Of a stretch of 64,000 bases of DNA, positions 30,929-39,888 are shown in pieces. The translations under genes were made by a program, and so were the position numbers. The notes beneath the pieces are model-generated. The model was not told the origin of the DNA, did not search any database, and saw only the letters and a program-made list of their open reading frames with translations. Position 1 is the stretch's first letter. Each line of letters begins with the position of its first letter. Origin of the DNA: Vibrio aphrogenes (lineage in GTDB: Bacteria; Pseudomonadota; Gammaproteobacteria; Enterobacterales; Vibrionaceae); assembly GCF_002157735.2 (NCBI RefSeq), contig NZ_AP018690.1, forward strand, positions 186,001 through 250,000, in the 5' to 3' direction.

Positions 30929-31546
30929 TCACACCAATTCATTATGACGCGCGAAATCGATAAGCTCTAACACTGAGTTGGCATTGAGCTTTATCTTTAG
31001 CTTGTGTTTATAGGTACTGATGGTTTTTTCACTGAGTAATAGTTTCTCTCCTATTTGTTTATTGCCAAGGCCCTGAGCGATTAATATGAGTACGCTTAAT
31101 TCTCGTGGAGTTAACGTATTGAGAAGAGGGTTTGAACCCTTAGTCATAGAATCGGCGGCTTGTTCTAGTTGAGGAAAAAAACGATAATTACGTAATATCA
31201 ATCGAACGATCTCAAAGAGTGAATCAAAATCTTCACTTTTGGTGACATAACCATCTGCTCCTGCTTGTTGACAGCGCTGTACGATATGAGCGCTTTCATT
31301 AGTCGACAATATCAAAACTTTTGGAGGGTTACTCATGGATTTAATTCGCTTTAGAATTTGAAAACCATCACTTTGTGGTAGGCCGATATCAAGGACGACT
31401 AGATCCGCTTGATTGGCTTTTTTGATAGCTTCAATACCGCTCTCAGTCTCAAGAATCACTTGCATGTCGTTTTTTTCAAGCAATGTTTTAACAGCAAAGC
31501 GAACCACTGGGTGATCGTCAACAACAATTACCTTTTTTCTTATCAA
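30929..31546 (-). CDS. NarL/LuxR-type response regulator (orphan)
   Basis: 205 residues: a receiver domain with acidic pocket DD (10-11), phospho-acceptor D53 in VLDIGLP and a C-terminal LuxR HTH (about 144-190, LTPRELSVLILIAQGLGNKQIGEKLLLSEKTISTYKHKL). The overall pattern is that of BvgA/FimZ-type regulators. No histidine kinase is adjacent, so the partner is elsewhere. Its nearest neighbours on the same strand are the TSP3 lipoprotein and OmpA genes, separated by 338 bp and a terminator, so it may regulate them but is not clearly in their operon. Confidence 0.88.
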   Translation of the reverse strand: MIRKKVIVVDDHPVVRFAVKTLLEKNDMQVILETESGIEAIKKANQADLVVLDIGLPQSDGFQILKRIKSMSNPPKVLILSTNESAHIVQRCQQAGADGYVTKSEDFDSLFEIVRLILRNYRFFPQLEQAADSMTKGSNPLLNTLTPRELSVLILIAQGLGNKQIGEKLLLSEKTISTYKHKLKIKLNANSVLELIDFARHNELV

Positions 31547-31884
31547 TGTGTGTTTCCTTAATCAAGCTAATTTAAGCACTAATAATTCATGCAATTATTA
31601 CAGATAAGGAAAGACTTACCAACTTTGCTTGATAATTTGTTCGCATTATAAGTATTTACTTATCTCAAAAGCTAACCACCTATCTAGGTCAATTTTTTAT
31701 TATTGGTCATAGTATTTTTATTATTATTTATAGCAGAAAGGGTGCGTTGAGAGAGGCTATAAGATTATGAAATGCAGTGATAATAAAAGGCAATGAGTGA
31801 ATAGAATGAAATGTTTGATTAAAGCATAAAAATATGTCAGTAGTTTGTCTTGTATAAAGTCAAACTACTGACTTTTTAAACACC
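31547..31884. other. AT-rich gap without a gene
   Basis: 338 bp between the response regulator and the TSP3 lipoprotein gene. Apart from the hairpin at 31836-31877 I see only AT-rich sequence that must hold the promoter of the regulator. No coding frame of substance. Confidence 0.6.
31836..31877. terminator. Terminator hairpin after the TSP3 lipoprotein gene
   Basis: GTCAGTAGTTTG and CAAACTACTGAC form a perfect 12-bp inverted repeat with a 13-nt loop. On the minus strand it is followed by ATATTTTTATG, and on the plus strand by TTTTT. It lies 8 bp beyond the stop codon of the minus-strand gene. Confidence 0.8.
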
Positions 31885-34140
31885 TTAATCTATAGGCCTT
31901 TGGCAACTGATATAAAATGGCAATATGAAGTTTATAGGTGACCAGATATGTCCATCTACAAAAGAGAATTTCGTGCGGCTGAAGGTCTCATTGGTCCAAT
32001 AATCTCCCACAGGCCATCCATTCTTTTGCAACTCAACCAAAATTTCGGCATTATTACTACCTAAACTAGCTCTTAGGTCAAGATAATTCTCTTCAGTCGC
32101 AAGCCCGAACCCTAAAGCTTCACACGTGGCTCTCCCTGGAGTTAGGTCGTAGATAGCGTATTCAATGCCATCATAGTTTCTTATATCATCAACTGCTAAT
32201 CCAGCATTACGTATTTGCTCAAGAGTTAGTGGCGGCATTATTTCATAACCATTAATAAAATAGGATCTTAGTCCAGACTTCATAGTCAATGTTTCTTCTT
32301 GCACTACACCGTCAAAACTACCAGCACCTGTCCAAATCACTTTAAAATCCCTTTCAAAGTCTTGTGTTGAATCGACATCTACTTTACTGGCATCAATTTC
32401 GCCTGTTGCGGGATTAATAGTAATACCCAAATTGTTCCCTGTAGAGTCTAGACTCCATGCTCCTAGTTTATTGTCGTCCGGAATTACAATGACATTACCG
32501 TTTATCAACATAACACTTGCTTGCGCTTTAAAACTTTGTTGTTGTTTGTAGATAATAGGTGCTGTGACTTTACCAGCGAGTAAGAAAGTCACCGTGGTTT
32601 CAGACGGTTTGCTTAAAGTGACTTTGAACGTCTTTTCTATTGGACCGGTTAAATTATTAAACCAACCTTCATTTACATACGAAGCTCGAATACTTAGAGG
32701 CTCATCCACGTAAGGGAAGGCTTGTGTAACTGGTGGAATTCTTACTTGCCCTTCAGTATTGACTGTAAACCCTTCGCTAGAGAGATCGTTGCCGTCGGCA
32801 TCCAGTACTTCCCAGGTTACGTGGTTGGCATCCGGCACATCGAGCGTACTAAATACTCTGCCTGGCTCTGTACTTACCTCAAAACGGATACTTGCCTGCA
32901 AGTTCATGTCTGGCAACACGCTGCTATTGTCCAATACCAATTCAGGGTTCATTACAGTCGGGGCAGAGATGGGAATGTTTGGATTATTGTCATCCCAACC
33001 TTCAATGACTTCCTGACCTTTCGGGAATCCATCACCATCTTCGTCTTGATCGCCACCAGCCACTGGGCTATTCGGGTCGTTCTTATCCCAACCTTCGATG
33101 AATTCTCGACCATCTCTGAGGCCATCACCATCACTGTCTTGGTCACCACCCACCACTGGGCTGTTTGGGTCATTCGGATCCCAGCCTTCGACGACTTCAC
33201 GGCCATTAGGAATGCCATCACCATCACTGTCTTTATGGCCATCTGTCACTGGGTCATTAGCATCGTTTCTATCCCAACCTTTAGCGTACTCCTGACCGTC
33301 TTTGATACCATCACCATCACTGTCTTGGTCGCCATTTTGTACCGGGCTATTCGGGTCATTTGGATCCCAACCTTCCACGATTTCACGCCCATCAGGAATG
33401 CCGTCACCATCACTGTCTCGATCGCCATTTTGCACAGGGTCATTAGGGTCAGTGGGATCCCAGCCTTCAACGACTTCACGCCCATCAGTGATGCCATCAC
33501 CATCGCTGTCTTGGTTGCCATTTTGTACTGGGCTATTTGGATCGTTCGGGTTCCAACCTTCTGCGTGCTCACGGCCGTCAGTGATGCCATCGCCATCGCT
33601 GTCTTGATCACCATTTTCTATTGGGCTGTTCGGGTCATTCGGATCCCAACCTTCCACCACTTCACGACCATCAGGAATACCGTCACCATCACTGTCTTGG
33701 TTGCCATTGTGAACAGGGTCATTAGGATCATTAGGGTCCCAGCCTTCCGCGTGTTCTTGACCGTCTCTGATACCATCACCATCGCTGTCTTGGTCGCCAC
33801 CCTGAACTGGGCTGTTTGGGTCATTTGGGTCCCAACCTTCTACGATTTCACGACCATCAGGAATGCCGTCGCCATCACTGTCTTTATCGCCACCAGGTAC
33901 TGGATCGTTCGGGTCATTTGGGTTGGTGCCATTGCGAATTTCATCGGCATCAGAAATGCCATCGCCATCGCTGTCACATATAAACTCTGTGCATGAACCA
34001 ATAGGGTCAGTAATTGGACTCCTAATCGGGTTAGGTAAGCCATCGTCATCAGAGCCACACCCGGCTAAAATCAAGGCCAGCAACGCAGCAGCGGGCAATT
34101 TTCCTGAGATTTTACTCATGTTATTAATACGTTTATTCAT
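31885..34140 (-). CDS. TSP3 calcium-repeat lipoprotein with C-terminal adhesion-type domain
   Basis: 751 residues. A lipoprotein signal (LALILAGC, Cys28) is followed by about eleven 31-residue repeats (residues 56-396) of the form DSDGDGIPDGREVVEGWD...PNDPNSPV, each with a DxDxDG calcium-binding loop of the thrombospondin type 3 class. Next come Ig-like beta domains (about 400-620). The C-terminal domain contains CEALGFGLATEENYLDL, GWPVGDYWTNETF and a final ISCQ, resembling the DUF823/adhesion and DUF1566-like domain of enteric adhesins. The architecture is a calcium-stiffened stalk carrying a tip domain, probably anchored in the outer membrane. It is the second gene after the OmpA-family gene, 15 bp downstream, likely co-transcribed. 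The start is the ATG at 34140, and 34119 is an alternative. Confidence 0.85.
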   Translation of the reverse strand: MNKRINNMSKISGKLPAAALLALILAGCGSDDDGLPNPIRSPITDPIGSCTEFICDSDGDGISDADEIRNGTNPNDPNDPVPGGDKDSDGDGIPDGREIVEGWDPNDPNSPVQGGDQDSDGDGIRDGQEHAEGWDPNDPNDPVHNGNQDSDGDGIPDGREVVEGWDPNDPNSPIENGDQDSDGDGITDGREHAEGWNPNDPNSPVQNGNQDSDGDGITDGREVVEGWDPTDPNDPVQNGDRDSDGDGIPDGREIVEGWDPNDPNSPVQNGDQDSDGDGIKDGQEYAKGWDRNDANDPVTDGHKDSDGDGIPNGREVVEGWDPNDPNSPVVGGDQDSDGDGLRDGREFIEGWDKNDPNSPVAGGDQDEDGDGFPKGQEVIEGWDDNNPNIPISAPTVMNPELVLDNSSVLPDMNLQASIRFEVSTEPGRVFSTLDVPDANHVTWEVLDADGNDLSSEGFTVNTEGQVRIPPVTQAFPYVDEPLSIRASYVNEGWFNNLTGPIEKTFKVTLSKPSETTVTFLLAGKVTAPIIYKQQQSFKAQASVMLINGNVIVIPDDNKLGAWSLDSTGNNLGITINPATGEIDASKVDVDSTQDFERDFKVIWTGAGSFDGVVQEETLTMKSGLRSYFINGYEIMPPLTLEQIRNAGLAVDDIRNYDGIEYAIYDLTPGRATCEALGFGLATEENYLDLRASLGSNNAEILVELQKNGWPVGDYWTNETFSRTKFSFVDGHIWSPINFILPFYISCQRPID
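32953..33975. repeat. 93-bp coding tandem repeat (about 11 units)
   Basis: Units of 93 bp encode the 31-residue TSP3 repeats. Alternate units resemble each other (GREVVEGWDPNDPNSP type against GQEHAEGWDPNDPNDP type), suggesting expansion by 186-bp doubles. The periodic composition creates many long antisense frames, including one of 424 codons on the plus strand, which I regard as shadows. Confidence 0.93.
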
Positions 34141-34155
34141 AAAATACTACCTGTT

Positions 34156-35265
34156 TTATTGAAACTCAGAAGTGATAGGTTGTTGGATCACCTCTGGTGA
34201 GATAATTTCTACTCGACGGTTAAAAGCGCGGCCTTGTGCGGTATCATTCGAGGCGATAGGGCGAAACTCGCCATAACCTTTAACAGTGATACGATCACGC
34301 TCGATGCCTTGTGACATTAAGTAATCCGCCACACGTTGCGCACGCGCTTCCGATAGCTGTTGGTTGTATGTCGCTCGGCCCACACTGTCGGTATGGCCAA
34401 TAACTTCAACTGTTGCTTGTGGGTAACGCTGCAAACGCTGAATGGTGGCTGCTAACTCTGTTTTCATCACAGGAGACAGTTCTGTACTGTTGCTGCCAAA
34501 GCCACTGCTTTTACTATCGAAGCCACTCCAATCTCGCAATATTTGAACTTGCTGCTTAATGATGACTGGCTGTGAGGTTTCCACTTTCTTTTCGGAAGGT
34601 TGCGTTTCTTTTTCGACGATAGGTAATATCGTGTTTTGTAGCGGCGTTGTGCCACCAAAGCGGTAATCCAGCCCAAAGCCAAGAAAATGCACATCTGATG
34701 ATCCTGTGGTTTTTGAATCACCCACATCATAGAAATACTGGTATTCCATACGGGCACTTAAGTGTTGGGATAATCGGTATTCCAAACCGCCCCCTAGCAT
34801 GGGAGAGAAACCGGAATCATCCATATCTTTTGCGCTAGGTTCATCTGCGTCAGTATTAACATTCCAGTAGAGTGCTCCACCTTTACCAAACACCAAAAGT
34901 TGCTTGCTTAGCGCGTAATCTGCTTTTAGCCCCAACTCCAAACCTTGTACTGTACTGCTGTAATCCACCAAGCTTGTTGGTTGTTCCATAGTCGGGTAGG
35001 TAGCCGATGGGCCGCCTAAATAAATATAACCGCCTTCTATTGCTAGCCAATCTAGTACCTGATAGCCACCGTATAACCCTGCAGCAATACCAGTCTCATC
35101 ACTACAAGACTCATGTTGTTCACCACAAGGGCTGCTGAATTTTGCAGCTCCAACTTTACCACCAGCATAGAATTCACTTGCCTGGTGTATCGCGGGGTTA
35201 GCGAAGGCAAAACTTGCTTGAAAAAGAAGTGCATTGGTAATTAGGGTAAATTTGAATAACCTCAT
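34156..35265 (-). CDS. OmpA-family outer-membrane protein
   Basis: 369 residues: signal peptide (to about residue 22, ASFAFA), an eight-stranded OmpA-like barrel (AGGKVGAAKFSS, AAGLYGGYQVLDWLAIEGGY, LGFGLDYRF), a linker with PSEKKVETSQP, and the OmpA C-terminal peptidoglycan-binding domain (about 250-352) with HTDSVGRATYNQQLSEARAQ and RVEI. Two cysteines in the first external loop (SPCGEQHESCSDE) could form a disulfide. It is upstream of, and likely co-transcribed with, the TSP3 lipoprotein gene. It links the outer membrane to the cell wall and may also stabilise the adjacent surface protein. Confidence 0.9.
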   Translation of the reverse strand: MRLFKFTLITNALLFQASFAFANPAIHQASEFYAGGKVGAAKFSSPCGEQHESCSDETGIAAGLYGGYQVLDWLAIEGGYIYLGGPSATYPTMEQPTSLVDYSSTVQGLELGLKADYALSKQLLVFGKGGALYWNVNTDADEPSAKDMDDSGFSPMLGGGLEYRLSQHLSARMEYQYFYDVGDSKTTGSSDVHFLGFGLDYRFGGTTPLQNTILPIVEKETQPSEKKVETSQPVIIKQQVQILRDWSGFDSKSSGFGSNSTELSPVMKTELAATIQRLQRYPQATVEVIGHTDSVGRATYNQQLSEARAQRVADYLMSQGIERDRITVKGYGEFRPIASNDTAQGRAFNRRVEIISPEVIQQPITSEFQ

Positions 35266-35573
35266 CGTGTTCTCACCTTAGAAACTATTTATTAAGTAGT
35301 TGGTGATGTTGAACGATTAGAAGGGGGTTTATAAGCAGGCTATACTTTCATTTTAATAGGAAAATGCTTATATCATTTACACTTGAAGCTACAGGTTTGT
35401 TAACGATATTTATTTGTCTTGCTGTAAATGGGGATAAGGTAAATATGAGTTTATTTGAGCAATAAATATTGAAAGAAGGATATGAAAGACACTTTTTATA
35501 AAAAATAAAAAATAAGCAGCCACATGGACTGCTTGTTTTAATATTTATACGGTGTTTAATCCATATCAAACAC
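35266..35573. other. Gap holding the ompA-family promoter and the gcd terminator
   Basis: 308 bp, AT-rich. The left part carries the minus-strand terminator at 35505-35540, and the rest should contain the promoter for the OmpA and TSP3 genes. No gene was seen. Confidence 0.5.
35505..35540 (-). terminator. Intrinsic terminator after gcd
   Basis: On the minus strand AAGCAG pairs with CTGCTT and is followed by ATTTTTTATTTT. It lies about 35 bp past the gcd stop codon. Confidence 0.7.
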
Positions 35574-37931
35574 TTATGGTTCAAGTTTGTAAGCAATTAC
35601 ATAATCACCTGGTTTGGTGCCAATAGAGCCATGTCCTCCAGCAACAATCACCACCATTTGTTCTCCTTGACTGTTGAGATAAGTCATAGGGGTTGCTTGT
35701 CCACCGGCAGGAAGACGACCTTTCCAAAGCTCTTCTCCTGTGGTGACATCATAAGCCCTTAGGTAGTTATCGACAGTGGCTCCTAAGAATGCCACACCGC
35801 CTCCGGTAATGATTGGTCCACCAATGCCAGGAACCCCCATTTTGATAGGCAGTGGTAGGGGCGTCATATCATAAATGGTACCGTTTTTATGTTGCCACGC
35901 CGTTTCACCTGTCACTAAGTTTGCGCCAGCCACATAACCCCAAGGCGGTTGCTGACAAGGGACACCCAATGGCGACAAGAAAGGTTTGAGTTCTACCGCG
36001 TAAGGCGCACCGTGGTTGGCATTAACGCCGTGTTCACCTTTATTGCTATCTGCATCATTAAATCTAGCGCTTTTTTTGTCGACCACGGTAGAAACAAACG
36101 CCAGATTTAAAGGCATCCCAAACATAACCTGACGTTTAGGATCGACGGCCACGCCGCCCCAATTAAAGACCCCGAAATTGCCAGGATAGACAATCGTCCC
36201 TTGCTCTGATGGTGGAGTATAACGGCCTTCATAACGTAATGAGCGAAATTCAATACGACAGATCAATTGGTCGAGTAAGGTCGCTCCCCACATGTTAGAT
36301 TCTTTGAGTTCAGGTGGGTTAAAGCTTAGCGCCGATACCGGTTGAGTTTTAGCCGCATAATCACCTTGCATCGCCCCTTGGGGAGCAGGGACTTCAGTGA
36401 TGGGGTGGATCGGCTCACCTGTAGCGCGGTTGAGGACATAGACATCGCCTTGTTTGGTCGGAACAACTAAGCCTGGTTGCACACCGGTCGGAGTTTTTAA
36501 ATCAATCAAGCTAGGTTGTGCTGGCGTATCCATATCCCATAAATCATGATGAACGAACTGTTGCACCCAACGTGCTTGGCCGGTTTTGGCATCCAGCGCG
36601 ACCACCGAGCTTGAATATTTTTCTTCATTGTCATTGCGGTACATACCCAATTGATCGGGAGTTCGGTTGCCCATTGGAAAATAAATTAATCCCAGTTTTT
36701 CATCGGCGCTGGCAACAGACCAACTATTTGGCGAACTGACTGTGTAAGTCTTACCATCGGCAATAGGGGAGGTGTCATCAGGGTTAGCGGAATCCCAATT
36801 CCAGACTAACTGACCTGTTTGAGCATCAAAAGCACGAATCACGCCAGAGGGAGAATTGATATCATAATTATCATTGACCGCACCGGCGACCACCACAACT
36901 CCATTAGTCACGATCGGTGGTGAGGTGGAATAATAATACCCGGCTTGTTTGTACGGCATGTTTTGCATTAAATCCAACACGCCATCTTTTGCAAAGTTAT
37001 TGCAGCGTGCCCCAGTTTTAGGGTCAATGGCGATCAGGCGCGCATCGGAGGTAGGTAGGAATAATTGAGCATCACATTGCATACTAGGTAGCTCTTGTGT
37101 GCTCATGTTTGTTTTGCTATCAACTAAAGATGCACCGCTAATATTAGAGGGATCTTGTGGTGGTAAGTAAGATACCCCGCGACAAGTTTGATGCTGACGC
37201 TGGCTTTCTGCAGGAACTTTAGCATCAAAAATCCACTGTTTCGCTCCCGTATCGGCATTTAAAGCGACTAGCCAGTTATGTGGCGTACATAAATACAACG
37301 TATTGCCAATTTTAAGTGGTGTCGCCTGATAGGTAGTTTCACCGACATCATTGGGGCCTTTGATATCACCAGTTTGAATTTGCCAAGCCGGTGTGAGCTT
37401 AGCCACGTTATCTGGTGTGATTTGATCTAGTGGAGAATAGCGTTGCCCATAATTGCTGCGTCCATAGCTGGTCCACGCCTCATCGGCAATACCGCCCATA
37501 TCGGGATTGGCTTCGACTATATCGGTGGATAACGTGCCTTGAATATCGTGTGTGGTGTTTAGTATGGAGCCTAAAGTCAACACACTGCTGATAATCCAAA
37601 TGGAGAATAAGGCTAAGTTTGAAGAGCGACTCGCACGTTTAAATGTGACAAGCAAAGGGATAGCGAGCAAAAGAGGGAGTCCCATTCGAGTTGCTAACGG
37701 CCACCAATCCAGCCCAGATTCAGTTAATGCCCACCCCATAGTGAATAATAAATAGACGGCAAAAAGGTAATGAGAGAAGGTTCGGTTGTGTTGCCAAATA
37801 CTGATGGCACAAGCAAGAAATGCTAAACCTGCCAGCAGGTAATAGACACTGCCTCCTAACGCTACTAACCAGCCACCCCCTGCGGTTAAGCCGATCCCGA
37901 GTAATAATAAAATCGCGGAAAAAAGTCGCAT
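35574..37931 (-). CDS. gcd: Membrane-bound PQQ-dependent glucose dehydrogenase
   Basis: About 785 residues (E. coli Gcd has 796). Five N-terminal transmembrane helices (MRLFSAILLLLGIGLTAGGG onward) are followed by a large periplasmic quinoprotein beta-propeller with tryptophan-docking-type repeats (EAWTSYGRSNYGQRYSPL, AFDAQTGQLVWNWDSA, NWGGVAVDPKRQVMFGMP). It oxidises glucose to gluconolactone in the periplasm and reduces ubiquinone, and it requires PQQ. No PQQ synthesis genes are in the window. The start is the ATG at 37931 with AAGGAG 5 nt upstream. The frame remains open to 38072 but that extension lacks a start signal. It is divergent from the SlyA-like regulator, across a striking operator. 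Confidence 0.93.
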   Translation of the reverse strand: MRLFSAILLLLGIGLTAGGGWLVALGGSVYYLLAGLAFLACAISIWQHNRTFSHYLFAVYLLFTMGWALTESGLDWWPLATRMGLPLLLAIPLLVTFKRASRSSNLALFSIWIISSVLTLGSILNTTHDIQGTLSTDIVEANPDMGGIADEAWTSYGRSNYGQRYSPLDQITPDNVAKLTPAWQIQTGDIKGPNDVGETTYQATPLKIGNTLYLCTPHNWLVALNADTGAKQWIFDAKVPAESQRQHQTCRGVSYLPPQDPSNISGASLVDSKTNMSTQELPSMQCDAQLFLPTSDARLIAIDPKTGARCNNFAKDGVLDLMQNMPYKQAGYYYSTSPPIVTNGVVVVAGAVNDNYDINSPSGVIRAFDAQTGQLVWNWDSANPDDTSPIADGKTYTVSSPNSWSVASADEKLGLIYFPMGNRTPDQLGMYRNDNEEKYSSSVVALDAKTGQARWVQQFVHHDLWDMDTPAQPSLIDLKTPTGVQPGLVVPTKQGDVYVLNRATGEPIHPITEVPAPQGAMQGDYAAKTQPVSALSFNPPELKESNMWGATLLDQLICRIEFRSLRYEGRYTPPSEQGTIVYPGNFGVFNWGGVAVDPKRQVMFGMPLNLAFVSTVVDKKSARFNDADSNKGEHGVNANHGAPYAVELKPFLSPLGVPCQQPPWGYVAGANLVTGETAWQHKNGTIYDMTPLPLPIKMGVPGIGGPIITGGGVAFLGATVDNYLRAYDVTTGEELWKGRLPAGGQATPMTYLNSQGEQMVVIVAGGHGSIGTKPGDYVIAYKLEP

Positions 37932-38076
37932 AAACACTCCTTGTATGTAAGGAAAAGGTAAAAAGGTTCGCCTTTGCTCTCTGATAACCTGTAACAAAAT
38001 GTGACCACTGTCAATGGTTAACCCTTTTAAATGTAGTGTAGTTGTTAATGAGTTATATGATTTTTTTATCACTTTG

Positions 38077-38139
38077 CTTTACTTAGCAGGCTAAATAATT
38101 ATAATAACACCTGTCAATTAGTTAGCCTGCTAAGTAAAG
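38077..38139. promoter_or_regulatory. SlyA-type operator: 18-bp perfect inverted repeat
   Basis: CTTTACTTAGCAGGCTAA at 38077-38094 is the exact reverse complement of 38122-38139, 27 bp apart. Each arm contains its own palindrome TTAGC-NN-GCTAA, which matches the SlyA/RovA consensus TTAGCAAGCTAA. It lies between gcd and the SlyA-like gene, so autoregulation and control of gcd are both plausible. Confidence 0.75.
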
Positions 38140-38201
38140 GGTCAACTTGCTAAGTAAAGGGTCAACTTGCTAAGTAAAAGGTCAACTTACTAAGTAAATA
38201 G
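38131..38201. repeat. 20-bp tandem repeat next to the SlyA-like operator
   Basis: TAAGTAAAGGGTCAACTTGC occurs at 38131-38150 and 38151-38170 exactly, at 38171-38190 with two changes, and partly at 38191-38201. The first unit grows out of the right operator arm, so each unit carries a half-site-like GCTAAGTAAA. The array ends 30 bp before the regulator start codon. Confidence 0.93.
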
Positions 38202-38231
38202 TACCCATCATTGTAAAAATAAGGGATCAGC

Positions 38232-38693
38232 GTGGAGCAATTAGATAAGCAACATCTTCAAAATTTACCGTTGGCAGAACGTTTAGGCCGTTTGATGCGT
38301 TTATGGCGAATGGTTGCTGATGCGGAGCTGACGCCATTAGGCCTGACTCACCCGAGGTGGAGTGCACTGTGGAAGTTACGTCAATTAGGCGATTGCATTA
38401 GTCAAAAATGTTTAGCTGAAGGGCTAGAAATCGAATTGGCCTCATTGATGCGAACTTTAAACCAGTTAGAGCAGCAAGATTTGATTGTGCGTAAACCTTG
38501 TCCTAATGATAAACGTGCAAGATTGGTGTGTTTAACCCCACAAGGTAAGACCATTTTAAAGCAGATGGAAACGCGTATTTTTGATGTGCGCAGAAAAGTC
38601 CTGTCTGGATTATCAGAGCAGCAATTGCAAGAGTTTGAAGCTATGGTTGAGCTCATTACGCAAAATGCGCTCGAACAATTGCACCAGCGTTAG
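38232..38693 (+). CDS. MarR/SlyA-family transcriptional regulator
   Basis: 153 residues, winged helix-turn-helix. The pattern RLGRLMRLWRMVADAELTPLGLTHPRW, LAEGLEIELASLMRTLNQLEQQDLIVRK and the wing PNDKRARLVCLT matches SlyA/MarR proteins. It starts with GTG at 38232, with GGGA upstream. It is followed by an HlyD-type and a DUF2955 exporter pair on the same strand and is divergent from gcd. The operator-like TTAGC-N2-GCTAA sites just upstream fit the DNA specificity of SlyA. The ligand is unknown; SlyA-type proteins often respond to phenolic compounds. Confidence 0.88.
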   Translation: MEQLDKQHLQNLPLAERLGRLMRLWRMVADAELTPLGLTHPRWSALWKLRQLGDCISQKCLAEGLEIELASLMRTLNQLEQQDLIVRKPCPNDKRARLVCLTPQGKTILKQMETRIFDVRRKVLSGLSEQQLQEFEAMVELITQNALEQLHQR

Positions 38694-38818
38694 TGTTGCT
38701 ACCTTATCAGGTCGGCAATGATATTCCCTTAAGCTGTGACCTAAAGAGGTGCGTCATTTAACGCATTAGGGTTACGGCTAAACCAATCAGAAAATTTCAC
38801 CTTCATTTAGAGAGATTT

Positions 38819-39877
38819 ATGTCATCAGATCAACAATTTGCACGATTAGTGCGAATCGCTATGTTCGGCTTTGCTTTTATATTCATCTATTTTTTAATTG
38901 CCGATCTAAAAATGCCTGTCACCACAGAATCCATGGCGACACGATCCATTACCAAAATTGCCCCTCAAGTCAGTGGTCGTATTGAAACGGTCAATGTGCA
39001 CAACAATCAAACCATAAAAAAGGGGGAGGTGTTGTTTGAGCTTGATGCCCGCCCTTATGAGTTAGCGGTCGAAGAAGCGCGATTAGCATTAGAACAAGCA
39101 AGGCAAACTAACCAAGAATTGGATGCGAGTTTAGCGGCAGCAGAAGCCAATGTGAATGCTGCGGAAAGTCTCAATGAGCAGCGCAATCGAGAAGCTAAAC
39201 GTCTGGTTAACTTGTTTGGTCATCATGGTGTTTCACAACAAGAGCGTGATACTGCGGTCAGTAATGCTAAATCGGCGAGAGCCAACTTATTAGCTGCGCG
39301 GGCAGAATTAGACAAATTAAAAGTGGCTCGAGGGTTAGCTGGGGAAGAGAACTTAACCATTCGCCAAGCACAAAACCATTTAAAGCAGGCCGAATTGAAC
39401 CTATCTTATACCCAAGTCACTGCGGAAAAAGATGGCATTGTAACGAATGTGCATCTTCAACAGGGCAGTTTTAAAAGTGCGGGTAGCTCGGCGTTGGCAT
39501 TAGTATCGCAACAAGTGGATATCATTGCCGATTTTCGAGAAAAGAATATTGCTTATACCCAAGCCGGAGATACAGCCTATGTGGCCTTTGATGGTCGCCC
39601 AGGGCAATTATTTAAAGCGCAAGTGGACAGCATTGATGCGGGGGTGAGTTCAGGACAATTTGATGCTAATGGACAATTAGCCACTCCGACGTCTTCGGAT
39701 CGTTGGGTGCGAGATGCTCAGCGTTTACGCTTGCATTTAACTTTGGTTGAACCACTGGATTTCTCGGTTGCCACTGGCGCGCGCACGACAGTTCAGTTGA
39801 TCCCAAGTCATGGTTTATTTGCTTATATCGCTAAGCTGCAAATTAAGTTTATCAGTTTACTGCATTACATTTATTAA
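38819..39877 (+). CDS. HlyD/EmrA-type membrane fusion protein
   Basis: 352 residues: one N-terminal helix (IAMFGFAFIFIYFLIAD), first lipoyl half (TKIAPQVSGRIETVNVHNNQTIKKGEVLFELD), an alpha-helical hairpin (about 80-190), second lipoyl half (YTQVTAEKDGIVTNVHLQQG) and a beta barrel. This is the AaeA/EmrA-like adaptor form. It stands 11 bp before the DUF2955 gene, with which it should form an efflux unit for aromatic acids or similar compounds, under the SlyA-like regulator. Confidence 0.87.
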   Translation: MSSDQQFARLVRIAMFGFAFIFIYFLIADLKMPVTTESMATRSITKIAPQVSGRIETVNVHNNQTIKKGEVLFELDARPYELAVEEARLALEQARQTNQELDASLAAAEANVNAAESLNEQRNREAKRLVNLFGHHGVSQQERDTAVSNAKSARANLLAARAELDKLKVARGLAGEENLTIRQAQNHLKQAELNLSYTQVTAEKDGIVTNVHLQQGSFKSAGSSALALVSQQVDIIADFREKNIAYTQAGDTAYVAFDGRPGQLFKAQVDSIDAGVSSGQFDANGQLATPTSSDRWVRDAQRLRLHLTLVEPLDFSVATGARTTVQLIPSHGLFAYIAKLQIKFISLLHYIY

Positions 39878-39888
39878 GCGGAGGGTGA

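Noticed and set aside
32722-33996. A 424-codon plus-strand frame opposite the TSP3 lipoprotein gene
   Set aside because: It exists because the 93-bp repeat has a biased composition that keeps the antisense frame open. The minus-strand product has a lipobox, calcium motifs and a C-terminal domain, and the plus-strand product has no recognisable features.
37932-38072. N-terminal extension of gcd by 47 residues
   Set aside because: The ATG at 37931 has AAGGAG at 5 nt and starts directly at the first membrane helix, as in known Gcd.
38077-38201. Reading the 20-bp tandem array as a short CRISPR
   Set aside because: Repeats are directly adjacent with no spacers and no cas genes exist in the window.
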